DNA from: Janthinobacterium lividum
GTDB taxonomy: Bacteria; Pseudomonadota; Gammaproteobacteria; Burkholderiales; Burkholderiaceae_D
Length of the DNA stretch: 64,000 bases
Reading direction: 5' to 3'
Assembly: GCF_023509035.1 (NCBI RefSeq)
Contig: NZ_CP075583.1
Coordinates: 2,356,001-2,420,000 of the forward strand
This document shows, piece after piece, positions 10,021-18,939 of the stretch. The notes below the pieces were generated by a model. It saw nothing but the letters and a program-made list of their open reading frames with translations, was not told where the DNA came from and searched no databases. Made by a program: the position numbers and the translations under genes. How positions within the stretch are numbered: position 1 is the first letter of the stretch; each line of letters opens with the position of its first letter.

Positions 10021-11277
10021 TCAAATCGTTTCTGGTCCGGCGATGCGCGGGATGGCGGTGAAGAGCGCCGCCGCCATGGCGGCCGCCAGCAGCAGGGTGC
10101 CGCCGCCGCAGAACAGCTCCCCCACGCTCAGGTGGCGCAGCAGCGCGCCCGTGACCGCCGCCGACAGCGGGGCCAGTCCCAGGAAGATGCCCATGAACAG
10201 GGCCATCGCCCGTCCCAGCATGGCGGGCGCCACGCGCCGCTGTATCCATGTAAAGATGGCCACCTGCAGATAGCCGCCCAGTATTCCCGTGACGGCCAGC
10301 AGGGCCGCGCCTTGCCAGGCCGTGCCGATTTGTCCCAGCGCCATCAGCAGCAGGCCGACGACCGCATCGACGAGCAGCAGGGTGGCGCCGAAGCGACGGC
10401 GCAGCCAGGCGCCACCCAGGCTTGACGCCAGCATGCCGGCCAGGGTGCCCGCACCATGCGCACCCATCAGTAAACCCAGCGCCGAGGCGCCGTGCAGGCG
10501 CTCGCTGGCCAGCACGGGCAAGGCCACTTGCAGCGGCCCCATGACGAAGAACGCCACCACCGCCCAGTACACATAGCAGCTGCGCAAGGGAATGTCGCGC
10601 CACACCATGGCCAGGCCCGCCGCCATGTCGCGCCACATGCCCTGCGCCGCCGCCACGGCGAGTGGCCGCAGGGTGACTTGCCGCAAGGTCCAGGCCGAGA
10701 ACAGGAACGTCAGCGCATCGATGGCAAAGGCGGCGGCCAGCGCCGTCATGCCGGTTTGCCGGGCGCTATCGTGAGTGCCGAGCACGAGCGCCGCCAGCAA
10801 GGGGCCGGCCAGCAAGGACAACTGGCGCGCGCCCATCTGCAGGCTGTTGGCCGTCTGCAGAGTTTGCGGCGGCACGGCTTGCGGCAGGATGGCAGTGCCG
10901 GCCGGGATGGCGAAGGCGGCCGCGATGCCCAGCGCCAGCGCGGCCCCATACGCCAGCGCCAGGCTGGCCTGCTCCAGCATCAGCAGCCCGGCCAGCGCCA
11001 GCAGGATGGCGGCATTGGCCAATTTGCTCGCCAGCAGTACGCGCCGGGGCGAGTAACGGTCGGCGACGGTGCCGCCCAGCAAGATGAGCACGGCGCGCGG
11101 GGCGCCCATCAGGGCCACGGCGATGCCCAGGCTGAAGCTATCGCCCGTCAGGCTCAGCACCAGCCACGGCAGGGCCAGCATGCTGAACTGGTCGCCCAGC
11201 ATGGACACGAGGCCGCCGCCCAGCAGCCAGCGGAAGTTGATATTGCGTAGCAAGTGGGGTTGGGCGGTGGCTGACAT
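10021..11277 (-). CDS. MFS transporter (putative efflux)
   Basis: 418 residues starting at MSATAQPHLL; a longer open frame upstream runs through the promoter and is not used. About twelve hydrophobic segments, with the MFS loop 2-3 motif GGTVADRYSPRRVLL near residues 60-75. It most resembles drug or siderophore exporters of the EntS/MFS-3 type. The gene is divergent from the truncated hemoglobin gene and carries, 46 bp upstream of the start, the operator-like sequence also found before the nearby marR gene. A MarR-controlled exporter is the natural reading; the substrate is unknown. Confidence 0.85.
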   Translation of the reverse strand: MSATAQPHLLRNINFRWLLGGGLVSMLGDQFSMLALPWLVLSLTGDSFSLGIAVALMGAPRAVLILLGGTVADRYSPRRVLLASKLANAAILLALAGLLMLEQASLALAYGAALALGIAAAFAIPAGTAILPQAVPPQTLQTANSLQMGARQLSLLAGPLLAALVLGTHDSARQTGMTALAAAFAIDALTFLFSAWTLRQVTLRPLAVAAAQGMWRDMAAGLAMVWRDIPLRSCYVYWAVVAFFVMGPLQVALPVLASERLHGASALGLLMGAHGAGTLAGMLASSLGGAWLRRRFGATLLLVDAVVGLLLMALGQIGTAWQGAALLAVTGILGGYLQVAIFTWIQRRVAPAMLGRAMALFMGIFLGLAPLSAAVTGALLRHLSVGELFCGGGTLLLAAAMAAALFTAIPRIAGPETI

Positions 11278-11322
11278 GCTGTTTTTTGTCCGTGGTTTAA
11301 AATTGCATGGTAATTGATATAA

Positions 11323-11338
11323 ACTTGAGTGGTCAAGT
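11323..11338. promoter_or_regulatory. Palindromic operator between MFS exporter and hemoglobin genes
   Basis: ACTTGA-GTGG-TCAAGT, perfect 6-bp arms. The palindrome overlaps a TTGACC that could serve as the -35 box of the exporter promoter on the minus strand, so a bound repressor would block it. Shared with the site at 9618-9632. Confidence 0.6.
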
Positions 11339-11410
11339 ATATTGTTCTTTATTGTGGCAGCGGCGGCGGGCGGTGCATGGGCCGCCGACGCTTGCGCTAT
11401 CATGGCGGCC

Positions 11411-11806
11411 ATGACTGATACCACTGCCCCCACCCTGTACGAGACCATCGGCGGCGCCCCTGTGCTGCGCGAAATGGTCGACCGTTTTTATGACTTGATG
11501 GAACTCGAACCCGAGTTCGCCGGCATCCGCGTCATGCATCCGCCCTCGACGGACGGTTCGCGCGATAAACTGTATTTCTTCCTGACGGGCTGGATGGGCG
11601 GACCGGATTTGTATATCGAGAAATTCGGCCACCCGCGCCTGCGCGCGCGTCATTTGCCTTACGCCATCGGCACCAGCGAGCGCGACCAGTGGCTGCGCGC
11701 CATGGCCTGGGCCATGGAAGACACGGGCATCGAAGAGTCCTTGCGCGTGCGCCTGATGGAGTCGTTCTATCAGACGGCCGACTGGATGCGCAACAAACCT
11801 GACTGA
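11411..11806 (+). CDS. Group II truncated hemoglobin
   Basis: 131 residues from the ATG at 11411 (MTDTTAPTLY). An upstream in-frame ATG at 11402 adds three residues. Family features: YETIGG opening, Tyr at B10 in RFYDLM, the proximal His in the HPRLRARHLPYAI segment and Trp at G8 (AMAWAM), the last marking group II (trHbO). These heme proteins bind O2 or NO and are linked to oxygen chemistry or redox defence. The start is divergent from the MFS exporter, and rmuC follows after 5 bp, so hemoglobin and rmuC form one transcript. Confidence 0.9.
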   Translation: MTDTTAPTLYETIGGAPVLREMVDRFYDLMELEPEFAGIRVMHPPSTDGSRDKLYFFLTGWMGGPDLYIEKFGHPRLRARHLPYAIGTSERDQWLRAMAWAMEDTGIEESLRVRLMESFYQTADWMRNKPD

Positions 11807-11811
11807 CACCC

Positions 11812-13197
11812 ATGAGCCCAATCGAGTTTTACAGCCTGCTGGGCGCCGCCATCGTCGCCATCGTCTTGTTGCTATTGATCTTGCTGCGCCCGCGCGGCGC
11901 CGCTGGCGACGGCGCCACCACCCTTGCCCTGGTGCAGCAGCACCAGCAGCAAAGCCTGGAACGCATCGACCGGGTCGAGCGCGAAGTGCGGCTGCAACTG
12001 CAGGCGTCGGCGCAAGCGGCGCGCCAGGACCTGGCCACTAGCCTGGCGCAATTCCAGGCGGCGACCTTGCAACAGCTCGACAGCCTGCGCACGCAGATGC
12101 AGGCGCAGGGGAAAGTCGGGCGCGAGGAACAGGCGCAAAGCCTGGCGCGCTTTGCCGACAGCACGAACCAAACCCTGGCGCAGCTGACGGAATCGAATGC
12201 GCAGCGCATGCTGGAAGTGCGCGCCACCCTGGAAAACAAAATCCGCGATTTGCAGGCCGACAATGGCGCACGCCTGGAAGAGATGCGCAAGACGGTCGAC
12301 GAGAAACTGCATGCGACGCTGGAAACGCGCCTTTCCGCCTCGTTTCAGCAAGTGTCGGAGCGGCTGGAAAAAGTCCACCAGGGTCTCGGTGAAATGCAGC
12401 AGCTGGCGCTGGGCGTGGGCGACTTGAAGCGGGTGCTGACGAATGTGAAGACGCGTGGCACCTGGGGCGAAGTGCAGCTGGAAATGCTGCTGGAGCAGGT
12501 ACTCACTGTCGACCAGTACGCAAAGAACGTGGAAACGCTGCCGGGCAGCGGCGCACGCGTGGAATTCGCGCTGAAGTTACCGGGCATGGTTGATGGCGGT
12601 CCGCCCGTGTGGATGCCCATCGATGCGAAATTTCCCAAGGAACAGTACGAGCGCCTGGTCGACGCGGCCGAGCGGGCCGATGCGGATGGCGTGGCCGTGG
12701 CCGGCCGCGAGCTGGAGCGGGCCGTGCGGGGTGAAGCGAAAACCATCGCCGAAAAATACCTGGCGCCGCCGCAGACGACGGATTTCGCCATTTTGTTCCT
12801 GCCCACGGAAGGTTTGTATGCGGAAGTGTTGCGCCGTCCGGGACTGGCCGACGAATTGCAACGCGTGCATCGGGTCAGCATCGCCGGGCCTTCCACCCTG
12901 ACGGCCTTGCTCAACAGCCTGCAGATGGGTTTCCGCACGCTGGCGCTGGAAAAGCGCTCGTCGGAAGTGTGGCAAGTGCTGGGCGCCGTCAAGACGGAAT
13001 TTGGCAAGTTCGGCGACGTGCTGTCGCAAACCAGGCTGACCCTGGAAAAGGCGGCGAAGAATATCGAAAGCGCGGAAGTGCGCAGCCGGCAGATGGCGCG
13101 CAAATTGAGATCCGTGGAAGCCTTGCCGGGCGAGGCCGCCGCCTTGTTGCTGGGTAAGGCAGACACGGGGCTGTCCGCCGAGGCGGACGGCGAATAG
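11812..13197 (+). CDS. rmuC: DNA recombination protein RmuC
   Basis: 461 residues. An N-terminal membrane anchor (about 6-25) is followed by a long Gln/Ala-rich coiled coil (about 45-200) and the conserved RmuC domain with GTWGEVQLEMLLEQVL and the PIDAKFPKEQYERL signature. RmuC limits inversion and rearrangement at inverted repeats and has a nuclease-like fold. The gene starts 5 bp after the hemoglobin stop and ends facing the PEP-CTERM gene on the other strand. Confidence 0.93.
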   Translation: MSPIEFYSLLGAAIVAIVLLLLILLRPRGAAGDGATTLALVQQHQQQSLERIDRVEREVRLQLQASAQAARQDLATSLAQFQAATLQQLDSLRTQMQAQGKVGREEQAQSLARFADSTNQTLAQLTESNAQRMLEVRATLENKIRDLQADNGARLEEMRKTVDEKLHATLETRLSASFQQVSERLEKVHQGLGEMQQLALGVGDLKRVLTNVKTRGTWGEVQLEMLLEQVLTVDQYAKNVETLPGSGARVEFALKLPGMVDGGPPVWMPIDAKFPKEQYERLVDAAERADADGVAVAGRELERAVRGEAKTIAEKYLAPPQTTDFAILFLPTEGLYAEVLRRPGLADELQRVHRVSIAGPSTLTALLNSLQMGFRTLALEKRSSEVWQVLGAVKTEFGKFGDVLSQTRLTLEKAAKNIESAEVRSRQMARKLRSVEALPGEAAALLLGKADTGLSAEADGE

Positions 13198-13209
13198 CGC
13201 CGTCGGCGT

Positions 13210-14130
13210 TTAGGCCGCCGCCGCTGGCCGGCGGCGCAGCGCGGCGCAGGCACATAGCGCCAGTCCGGCCAGCAGCATGGCCCAGGTTTGCGGTTCTGGC
13301 ACGGCCGGCAGGACGGACAGGTCGGTGGGCGGCAGCGTCGGCAGGGTCACGGTGGGCGGCACGATGATGCTGCTGCCCGTCGAGCCAGGCGGCAAGCCAT
13401 TCCCGCCTCCTCCACCGCCGCCGCCCATGCCGGCCGGCGGCGGATTGTTGCCGCCGGTACGCACATAATCGAAGGGCAGGAAGGGAATGCTGGCCACGAC
13501 CGGCGGCACGACGCCGCCCGTGAAGGAACCGCCGCGCAAGGCGTCGGGATGATCGACCACGGGCACGCCTGCAGCTTCCGGGGCGGCGGGCGCGGCGGCA
13601 ACGGGTGCGGCGCCAACGGGTGCGGCAGCGGCTGCCGGCGGCGCTGCCGCTGCCCCTGGCGCCTGTGTAATGCGGCTGACATTGCGGCAGATCGTCGGCA
13701 CGAGGATGCATTGTCCCTGCACGCAATAGACGAGTCCCCGTTCCTGCATCTGCTCGCTCCAGCCTGCGCGGGTCACATTGCGGCACACGCGGCCTGGGCC
13801 GAAATGCATGTCACTGATGCGCGCCTGGTAATTACCCTTGCCGCGGATGGCATCGCGGCTGATCACGACGATTTCATCGTACTGGCGCGCGCGCATGCGC
13901 GCCTTCAATTGTTCGCGCACCTGCGGCGCGATGTCCGGATACCTGTCCACGGCGGCCACGACATCGCCCATGAACGGGTCGGCGCCAGGACGATTCCAGC
14001 TGCAATTTTCCATCACGTCGGCCCGTGGGAGGGCTTTGGCATAGGCGGGCAGCGGCGCCAGGGACAGCATGCCAAGCAGGCAAACAGCACCCAGCATGCC
14101 GGCGCCCGCGATCCATGAATGGTGTCTCAT
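13210..14130 (-). CDS. MHFG family PEP-CTERM protein (exported)
   Basis: 306 residues. An N-terminal signal sequence (about 1-31, ending AYA) is followed by a Cys-containing domain (about 40-155) with the family hallmark SDMHFGPGRVC, an Ala/Pro linker, a Gly-rich patch, and a C-terminal sorting signal: VPEPQTWAMLLAGL, more hydrophobic residues, then RRRP. PEP-CTERM proteins are processed by exosortase and linked to biofilm and exopolysaccharide. No exosortase gene is in the window. The gene is monocistronic and follows a very A+T-rich upstream region with a perfect palindrome. Confidence 0.85.
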   Translation of the reverse strand: MRHHSWIAGAGMLGAVCLLGMLSLAPLPAYAKALPRADVMENCSWNRPGADPFMGDVVAAVDRYPDIAPQVREQLKARMRARQYDEIVVISRDAIRGKGNYQARISDMHFGPGRVCRNVTRAGWSEQMQERGLVYCVQGQCILVPTICRNVSRITQAPGAAAAPPAAAAAPVGAAPVAAAPAAPEAAGVPVVDHPDALRGGSFTGGVVPPVVASIPFLPFDYVRTGGNNPPPAGMGGGGGGGGNGLPPGSTGSSIIVPPTVTLPTLPPTDLSVLPAVPEPQTWAMLLAGLALCACAALRRRPAAAA

Positions 14131-14443
14131 TATTAGTTTCCTCGTGAAAACAATATAAAAATTGAATTTTTATATGGGATTGAATGTTATCACCGAAGAA
14201 ACTGTAGTATCAACTAATAAATAAAATTCTTACAATTTATGTTGTAATTATTTATACGATATTTAAAGAAATAATTAATATTTTTATCTCGATAGGCGAG
14301 CAGTTGCCGCGCAGGGAATTTGATTGTGAAGGGGCAATGCGAACGGCCCGCGCAAGGCGGGCCGTTTGTGCAGAGGAGGGGAGGCAGTGGCGCAGCGTTG
14401 AATGCGGCCCGGCCAGCGCGTCAGCCTGGCCGGCGGTGGCGCA
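14131..14443. other. 313-bp intergenic region, A+T-rich
   Basis: Holds no gene. 14131-14300 is strikingly A+T-rich for this genome and must contain the promoter of the PEP-CTERM gene. 14342-14366 is a hairpin with 10-bp perfect arms, AACGGCCCGC-GCAAG-GCGGGCCGTT, 78 bp after the stop of the MobA-MoeA gene; it lacks a long T-tract but probably ends that transcript. Confidence 0.55.
14153..14175. repeat. Perfect A+T palindrome upstream of the PEP-CTERM gene
   Basis: ATATAAAAAT-TGA-ATTTTTATAT: 10-bp perfect arms with a 3-nt centre, 22 bp before the start codon. It may be an operator, a promoter element or an RNA hairpin in the leader. Confidence 0.55.
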
Positions 14444-16291
14444 TCAGGTCAAACCATGGAATAGCACGATATCGACCAGGTCGCCGGCCGCCACATGGCC
14501 TTGTGCTTCGTGCAGCACGATCATGCAATTGGCTTGCGTCATCGAGCGCAGGATGCCCGAGCCTTGCGCACCCGTGACGCGCACGTGCTGGCGTCCGTCC
14601 GCGCCGCGCTCGATGATGCCGCGCTGGTATTCCGTGCGGCCCCGTTTCTTGCGGATCGGTGCTTGCGCCGCCACCTGCAGCAGTGGCAGGGCGGCAGTGT
14701 CCGCATCGGCGCCCATCAGGCGCAGCAGGGTCGGGCGGGCGAGGAAATAAAACGCCGCCATCACGGCCACCGGATTGCCGGGCAAGCCCAGCAGCAAGGC
14801 CGTGTCGCCCTGGCTGGAAATCCGGCCGAAGGCCATGGGGCGGCCCGGGCGCATGTTGATTTGCCAGAAGGCCACTTCGCCGAGGCGCGCCAGGATGTCG
14901 CGCGTAAAATCGGCCGCGCCGCTGGACACGCCGCCCGAGGTGAGGATGACGTCAGCTGAGGCGCAGGCGCCACGCAGGGCCGCTTCGAGCGCTTGCGGCG
15001 CATCCTTGACGATGCCCATGTCGAGCACCTCGCAGCCCAGGCGGCTCAGCATGCCCAGCAGGGTGTAGCGGTTGCTGTCGTAGATGCAGCCCCCGGCTAG
15101 TGGCTCGCCGATCGAGCGCAATTCGTCGCCCGTGGAAAAGAAGGCCACGCGCAGGCGGCGCCGCACGGGGACCGTGGCGATGCCCAGCGAGGCCAGCAAG
15201 CCCAGTTCGGCCGGGCCCAGGCGCTTGCCCTGCAGCAAGGCCGGCTGGCCCTGCATCAAGTCTTCGCCCTTGAAACGGCGGTTGTCGCCGGCGCGGATGC
15301 AGTCCGGCGCCAGCGTAATACTCGTTGCGCTGACCTGTTGCACCATTTCCTGCGGCACCACGCTGTCGCAGCCGTCCGGCATGACGGCGCCCGTCATGAT
15401 GCGCGCGCATTCGCCACGCCCAACTTTGACCGTGCCGGGACGTCCGGCCAGGATGGTGTCGACCACGGCCAGGGTCACGGGCGTGTCGCCACCGAGGTCT
15501 GCCCCGTGCAGCGCATAGCCATCCATGGCGGAATTGTCGTGCGCGGGCACGCTGATGGGCGAAATGATGTCGGCCGCCAGGATGCGCTCGAACGCTTGCG
15601 GCAGCGACAGTTCCTCGCTCTCGGCCACGGGCGCGACGGTGTCGGCCAGGATGGCTTGCGCCATCGGTACGCTCAATCCCTGCGCCTGCAGTGCGGCCAG
15701 CTCATCCTGGGTATTGATGTTGCCGAATGCGCTATTGTTCTCGAAGAGCACTTCGGCCAGTTTCAAGGGGCCGTGCCAGGTGCGCATGCGGCGTTCTCCG
15801 CTGCGCAGATACGCATCGAGCTGGGGCAGGGCGGCAGTCTTGACGAGACAGAAGACGGGATGGGGGCGGCGTACGGCCGATCCCGTCGCCGCATCGATTT
15901 CCTCTGTGACGGCGATGGCCAGGTCGGCATTGTCCTGCGTCAAACCGGCCGCCAGGCGCATGGCCAGGTCGGGCGGCAGCAGGGGCGAATCGCACGGCAC
16001 GCTCAGAATGTAAGGAGTGGTGGCGTGCTGCATGCCGCTATGCAAGCCGGCCAGCGGGCCCAGCTGGCCCGGCAGCACATCCGGCCACACGGGCAGGCCG
16101 AAGCGCGCGTAGTCACCGGCATCCGTGTGGACACTGAGGGCCAGCTGGCCTACTTGCGGCGCCAGACGCTGCAGCACGTGGCGCGCCAGGGGCTGGCCGT
16201 GCAGGGGCAGCATGCCCTTGTCGCGTTGGCCCATGCGAGTGCCGAGGCCGCCGGCCAGGATCAGGCCGGTAATGTCGTGTTTGTTGATCAT
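14444..16291 (-). CDS. Fused MobA-MoeA molybdenum cofactor enzyme
   Basis: One uninterrupted frame of 615 residues from MINKHD. Residues about 8-200 are MobA (GTP:molybdopterin guanylyltransferase): LILAGGLGTRMGQRDKGM nucleotide loop, and DSPLLP. Residues about 215-615 are MoeA (molybdopterin molybdotransferase): PAHDNSAMDGYAL, FSTGDEL, ILTSGGVSSGAADF, LPGNPVAV. Together they insert molybdate and attach GMP, the last two steps of bis-MGD synthesis. The usual genes are separate. Directly after moaA (62 bp) in the same direction. A start at 16321 would add ten residues; neither start has a convincing ribosome site. Confidence 0.9.
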   Translation of the reverse strand: MINKHDITGLILAGGLGTRMGQRDKGMLPLHGQPLARHVLQRLAPQVGQLALSVHTDAGDYARFGLPVWPDVLPGQLGPLAGLHSGMQHATTPYILSVPCDSPLLPPDLAMRLAAGLTQDNADLAIAVTEEIDAATGSAVRRPHPVFCLVKTAALPQLDAYLRSGERRMRTWHGPLKLAEVLFENNSAFGNINTQDELAALQAQGLSVPMAQAILADTVAPVAESEELSLPQAFERILAADIISPISVPAHDNSAMDGYALHGADLGGDTPVTLAVVDTILAGRPGTVKVGRGECARIMTGAVMPDGCDSVVPQEMVQQVSATSITLAPDCIRAGDNRRFKGEDLMQGQPALLQGKRLGPAELGLLASLGIATVPVRRRLRVAFFSTGDELRSIGEPLAGGCIYDSNRYTLLGMLSRLGCEVLDMGIVKDAPQALEAALRGACASADVILTSGGVSSGAADFTRDILARLGEVAFWQINMRPGRPMAFGRISSQGDTALLLGLPGNPVAVMAAFYFLARPTLLRLMGADADTAALPLLQVAAQAPIRKKRGRTEYQRGIIERGADGRQHVRVTGAQGSGILRSMTQANCMIVLHEAQGHVAAGDLVDIVLFHGLT

Positions 16292-16353
16292 GAGAAGCGA
16301 AAATGTGGATGCATGCGCCATGGTAGCAGCGGCGGGCGTACGCTGCGCCCGAT

Positions 16354-17475
16354 TCAGCCGCCGATGTAGGACATTTCCACTTTCTTTTTACCGTGCTCAA
16401 GCGCGCCGCCCGTCAAATCCGTCTGGCTGGTGCGCAATTGCGAATAGCGGTCGCCGCGGCTGCGCCACAATTGCGCCACGGCCGAGGAAATTTCGGCATC
16501 GCTATGGCCGCCGCGCACCAGGCTGCGCAAGTCGTGGCCGCTGCTGGCGAACAGACAGGTGTACAGCTTGCCCTCGGTCGAGAGGCGGGCGCGGCTGCAG
16601 TCGGCGCAGAACGCTTGCGTGACGCTGGAAATGAGGCCGATTTCACCGCCGCCATCCGCATAGCGCCAGCGCGCCGCCGTCTCGCCCGTGTAATTGGGGT
16701 CGATGGGCAGCAAGGGCATATGCGCGCCGATACGGCGCACGACGTCGGCCGAAGGGATGACTTCCTGCAAGTTCCAGCCGTTCGACGCGCCCACGTCCAT
16801 GTATTCGATGAAGCGCAAGATGTAGGGCGTGCCCTTGAAGTGGCGCGCCATGGGCACGATTTCCTGCTCGTTCATGCCGGCCTTGACGACCATGTTGATC
16901 TTGATGGGGCCGAGTCCTGCCTGGTGCGCCGCATCGATGCCGTGCAGCACGTCAGCCACGGCAAAGTCGACATCGTTCATGCGCTTGAAGGTGGCGTCGT
17001 CAAGCGAGTCGAGCGAGACGGTGACCCGGTTCAGGCCCGCATCCTTCAAGGTTTGCGCTTTTCTTGCCAGCAAGGAGCCGTTGGTCGTCAGGGTCAGGTC
17101 CAGCGGTTGATCCGAGGGCGTGCGCAGTTCGGCCAGCATGGCGATGAGCTTTTCGATATTCTTGCGCAGCAGCGGTTCGCCGCCCGTCAGGCGGATCTTT
17201 TCCACGCCGTGCGCCACGAACAGGCGCGCGATGCGCGTGATTTCTTCAAAGGATAGCAAATCCGTGTGCGGCAGATACACGTGGTTCTTGTCGAACACGT
17301 CCTTTGGCATGCAATACACGCAACGGAAATTGCAGCGGTCGGTAATCGAGATGCGCAGGTCGTGCAGGGGCCGGCCCAGGCTGTCGGCCACGTTGCCGCT
17401 GGGACTTTCCAGCCGCGCGGGGATCACCAAAGCCCCGTTGCGGGCCTCGGCGAGGTAGATAATCTTGTCAGCCAT
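16354..17475 (-). CDS. moaA: GTP 3',8-cyclase MoaA
   Basis: 373 residues. Radical-SAM cluster ligands C48, C52, C55 (CNFRCVYC), the GGEPLLRKN motif, a second 4Fe-4S site in [19 protein letters not shown], and the essential C-terminal Gly-Gly (SYIGG). It carries out the first step of molybdopterin synthesis, GTP to 3',8-cH2GTP. It lies between chrA (35 bp upstream) and the MobA-MoeA fusion on the same strand. Confidence 0.97.
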   Translation of the reverse strand: MADKIIYLAEARNGALVIPARLESPSGNVADSLGRPLHDLRISITDRCNFRCVYCMPKDVFDKNHVYLPHTDLLSFEEITRIARLFVAHGVEKIRLTGGEPLLRKNIEKLIAMLAELRTPSDQPLDLTLTTNGSLLARKAQTLKDAGLNRVTVSLDSLDDATFKRMNDVDFAVADVLHGIDAAHQAGLGPIKINMVVKAGMNEQEIVPMARHFKGTPYILRFIEYMDVGASNGWNLQEVIPSADVVRRIGAHMPLLPIDPNYTGETAARWRYADGGGEIGLISSVTQAFCADCSRARLSTEGKLYTCLFASSGHDLRSLVRGGHSDAEISSAVAQLWRSRGDRYSQLRTSQTDLTGGALEHGKKKVEMSYIGG

Positions 17476-17510
17476 AAAAGTGATGCCAGTTACTAGTTAC
17501 GTTAGGTCGT

Positions 17511-18851
17511 TCAAGGCAGATACGATAGCACGAGGCCGAAGATGGCACAGGCGAGCAGCAATTTGATGGTGCCCACTTGAAACCTGATCAGCGCCACGCC
17601 GGCCGCCAGCGCGATGGCGATGGCCAGCCAGTCCCAGTGCGGCAGCGGGTTTTCTTGCCAGAATACATGGCGGCCAAAGAACAGGGCCAGGCTGGCAATG
17701 ACGCCCACCACGGCCGCCGAGATGGCCGTCAACGGCGCGCTCAGGCGTAAATTGCCGCGCGACGCTTCCACCAGCGGCGCGCCGGCCAGGATGAAGATGA
17801 AGGACGGCAGGAAGGTGAACCAGCTGGCGACGAGCGCGCCGCACACGCCCGCCAGCCACAGGTGTTCACCTGCCACGGCATGGCTCCAGCCGCCCACAAA
17901 ACCGATGAAGGCGACGATCATGATCAGGGGGCCGGGCGTCGTTTCGCCCAGCGCCAGGCCATCCATCATTTGCGCGCTGGTGACCCAGTGGTAGTGGTCG
18001 GCGGCGCCCTGCATCAGGTAGGGCAGCACGGCATACGCGCCGCCAAAAGTCAGCAGGGCCGCTTTGCTGAAAAACACGCCCATCTGCGCCAGCGGCTGGT
18101 CCGCTCCGCCCGCCAGCGCCAGGCCCAGCCAGGCGAGGAAGGCCAGCGCCAGGCCCAGCGCACAGGTAGCCAGCAGGCGCGGCCAGTGGAAACGCGCGTG
18201 GTCTGGCGTGGGCGTGCCGTCATCGATCAGGGCGGCGCCGTAGTGGGCTGCGCCACGATGCGAGGTGGCGCCGGCATGAAAGTGGGCCGGCAACCAGCGG
18301 CCGCCCGCCATGCCCAGCAGGGCGGCGGCGAGCACGATCAGCGGAAATGGCAGCTGTAGCACGGCGATGGCGACAAATGCACCCGCCGCGATGGCGATCA
18401 GGCCGGGGCTGCGCAAGGTGCGCCGGCCCAGGCGCCAGGCGGCCGCCAGCACGATGGCGACGACGGCCGGCTTGATGCCGTACAGGATGGCGGCGATGGC
18501 GCCCACGTGGCCATACGCCATGTAGAGCCAGGACAGGACGATCAGCACCAGCAGCGAGGGCAGCAGGAACAGCAGGCCCGCCACCAGGGCGCCGCGCGTG
18601 CGGTGCATCAGCCAGCCGATATAGATGGCCAGCTGGGTCGCTTCCGGCCCCGGCAGCAGCATGCAGTAGTTCAAGGCGTGCAAGAAACGCTGCTCGGAAA
18701 TCCAGCGCCGCTTTTCCACCAGTTCCGCATGCATCATGGCGATTTGCCCGGCGGGGCCGCCAAAGCTGATGCAGCCCAGCTTGAGCCAGTACCAGAAGGC
18801 GCTGCGCAGGCTGACGGGGGCGGGGCGGGGAAGGTTGGCATTCTCGTGCAT
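17511..18851 (-). CDS. chrA: Chromate efflux transporter ChrA
   Basis: 446 residues from MHENANLPRP. An upstream in-frame ATG at 18914 would lie on the other side of the rne terminator and is rejected. Two homologous halves each open with the CHR signature: GCISFGGPAGQIAMMH in the N half and FFSKAALLTFGGAYAVLPYL in the C half; around ten to twelve membrane segments. Long-chain CHR proteins export chromate. The gene is upstream of moaA on the same strand; both deal with oxyanion metals, though the link may be accidental. Confidence 0.92.
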   Translation of the reverse strand: MHENANLPRPAPVSLRSAFWYWLKLGCISFGGPAGQIAMMHAELVEKRRWISEQRFLHALNYCMLLPGPEATQLAIYIGWLMHRTRGALVAGLLFLLPSLLVLIVLSWLYMAYGHVGAIAAILYGIKPAVVAIVLAAAWRLGRRTLRSPGLIAIAAGAFVAIAVLQLPFPLIVLAAALLGMAGGRWLPAHFHAGATSHRGAAHYGAALIDDGTPTPDHARFHWPRLLATCALGLALAFLAWLGLALAGGADQPLAQMGVFFSKAALLTFGGAYAVLPYLMQGAADHYHWVTSAQMMDGLALGETTPGPLIMIVAFIGFVGGWSHAVAGEHLWLAGVCGALVASWFTFLPSFIFILAGAPLVEASRGNLRLSAPLTAISAAVVGVIASLALFFGRHVFWQENPLPHWDWLAIAIALAAGVALIRFQVGTIKLLLACAIFGLVLSYLP

Positions 18852-18878
18852 GGCGGCTGGCTGGCAAAAGTGGGGACG

Positions 18879-18908
18879 AAAAAAAGGGGAAGCCTGAGCT
18901 TCCCCTTT
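18879..18908 (-). terminator. Rho-independent terminator of rne
   Basis: Stem AAAGGGGAAGC (18883-18893), loop CTGA, stem GCTTCCCCTTT (18898-18908); read on the minus strand it is followed by a run of seven T (18885-18879). It starts 31 bp after the rne stop. Confidence 0.88.
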
Positions 18909-18939
18909 CATCATTGGCGGCTGGGCGAACCCGGCACGC

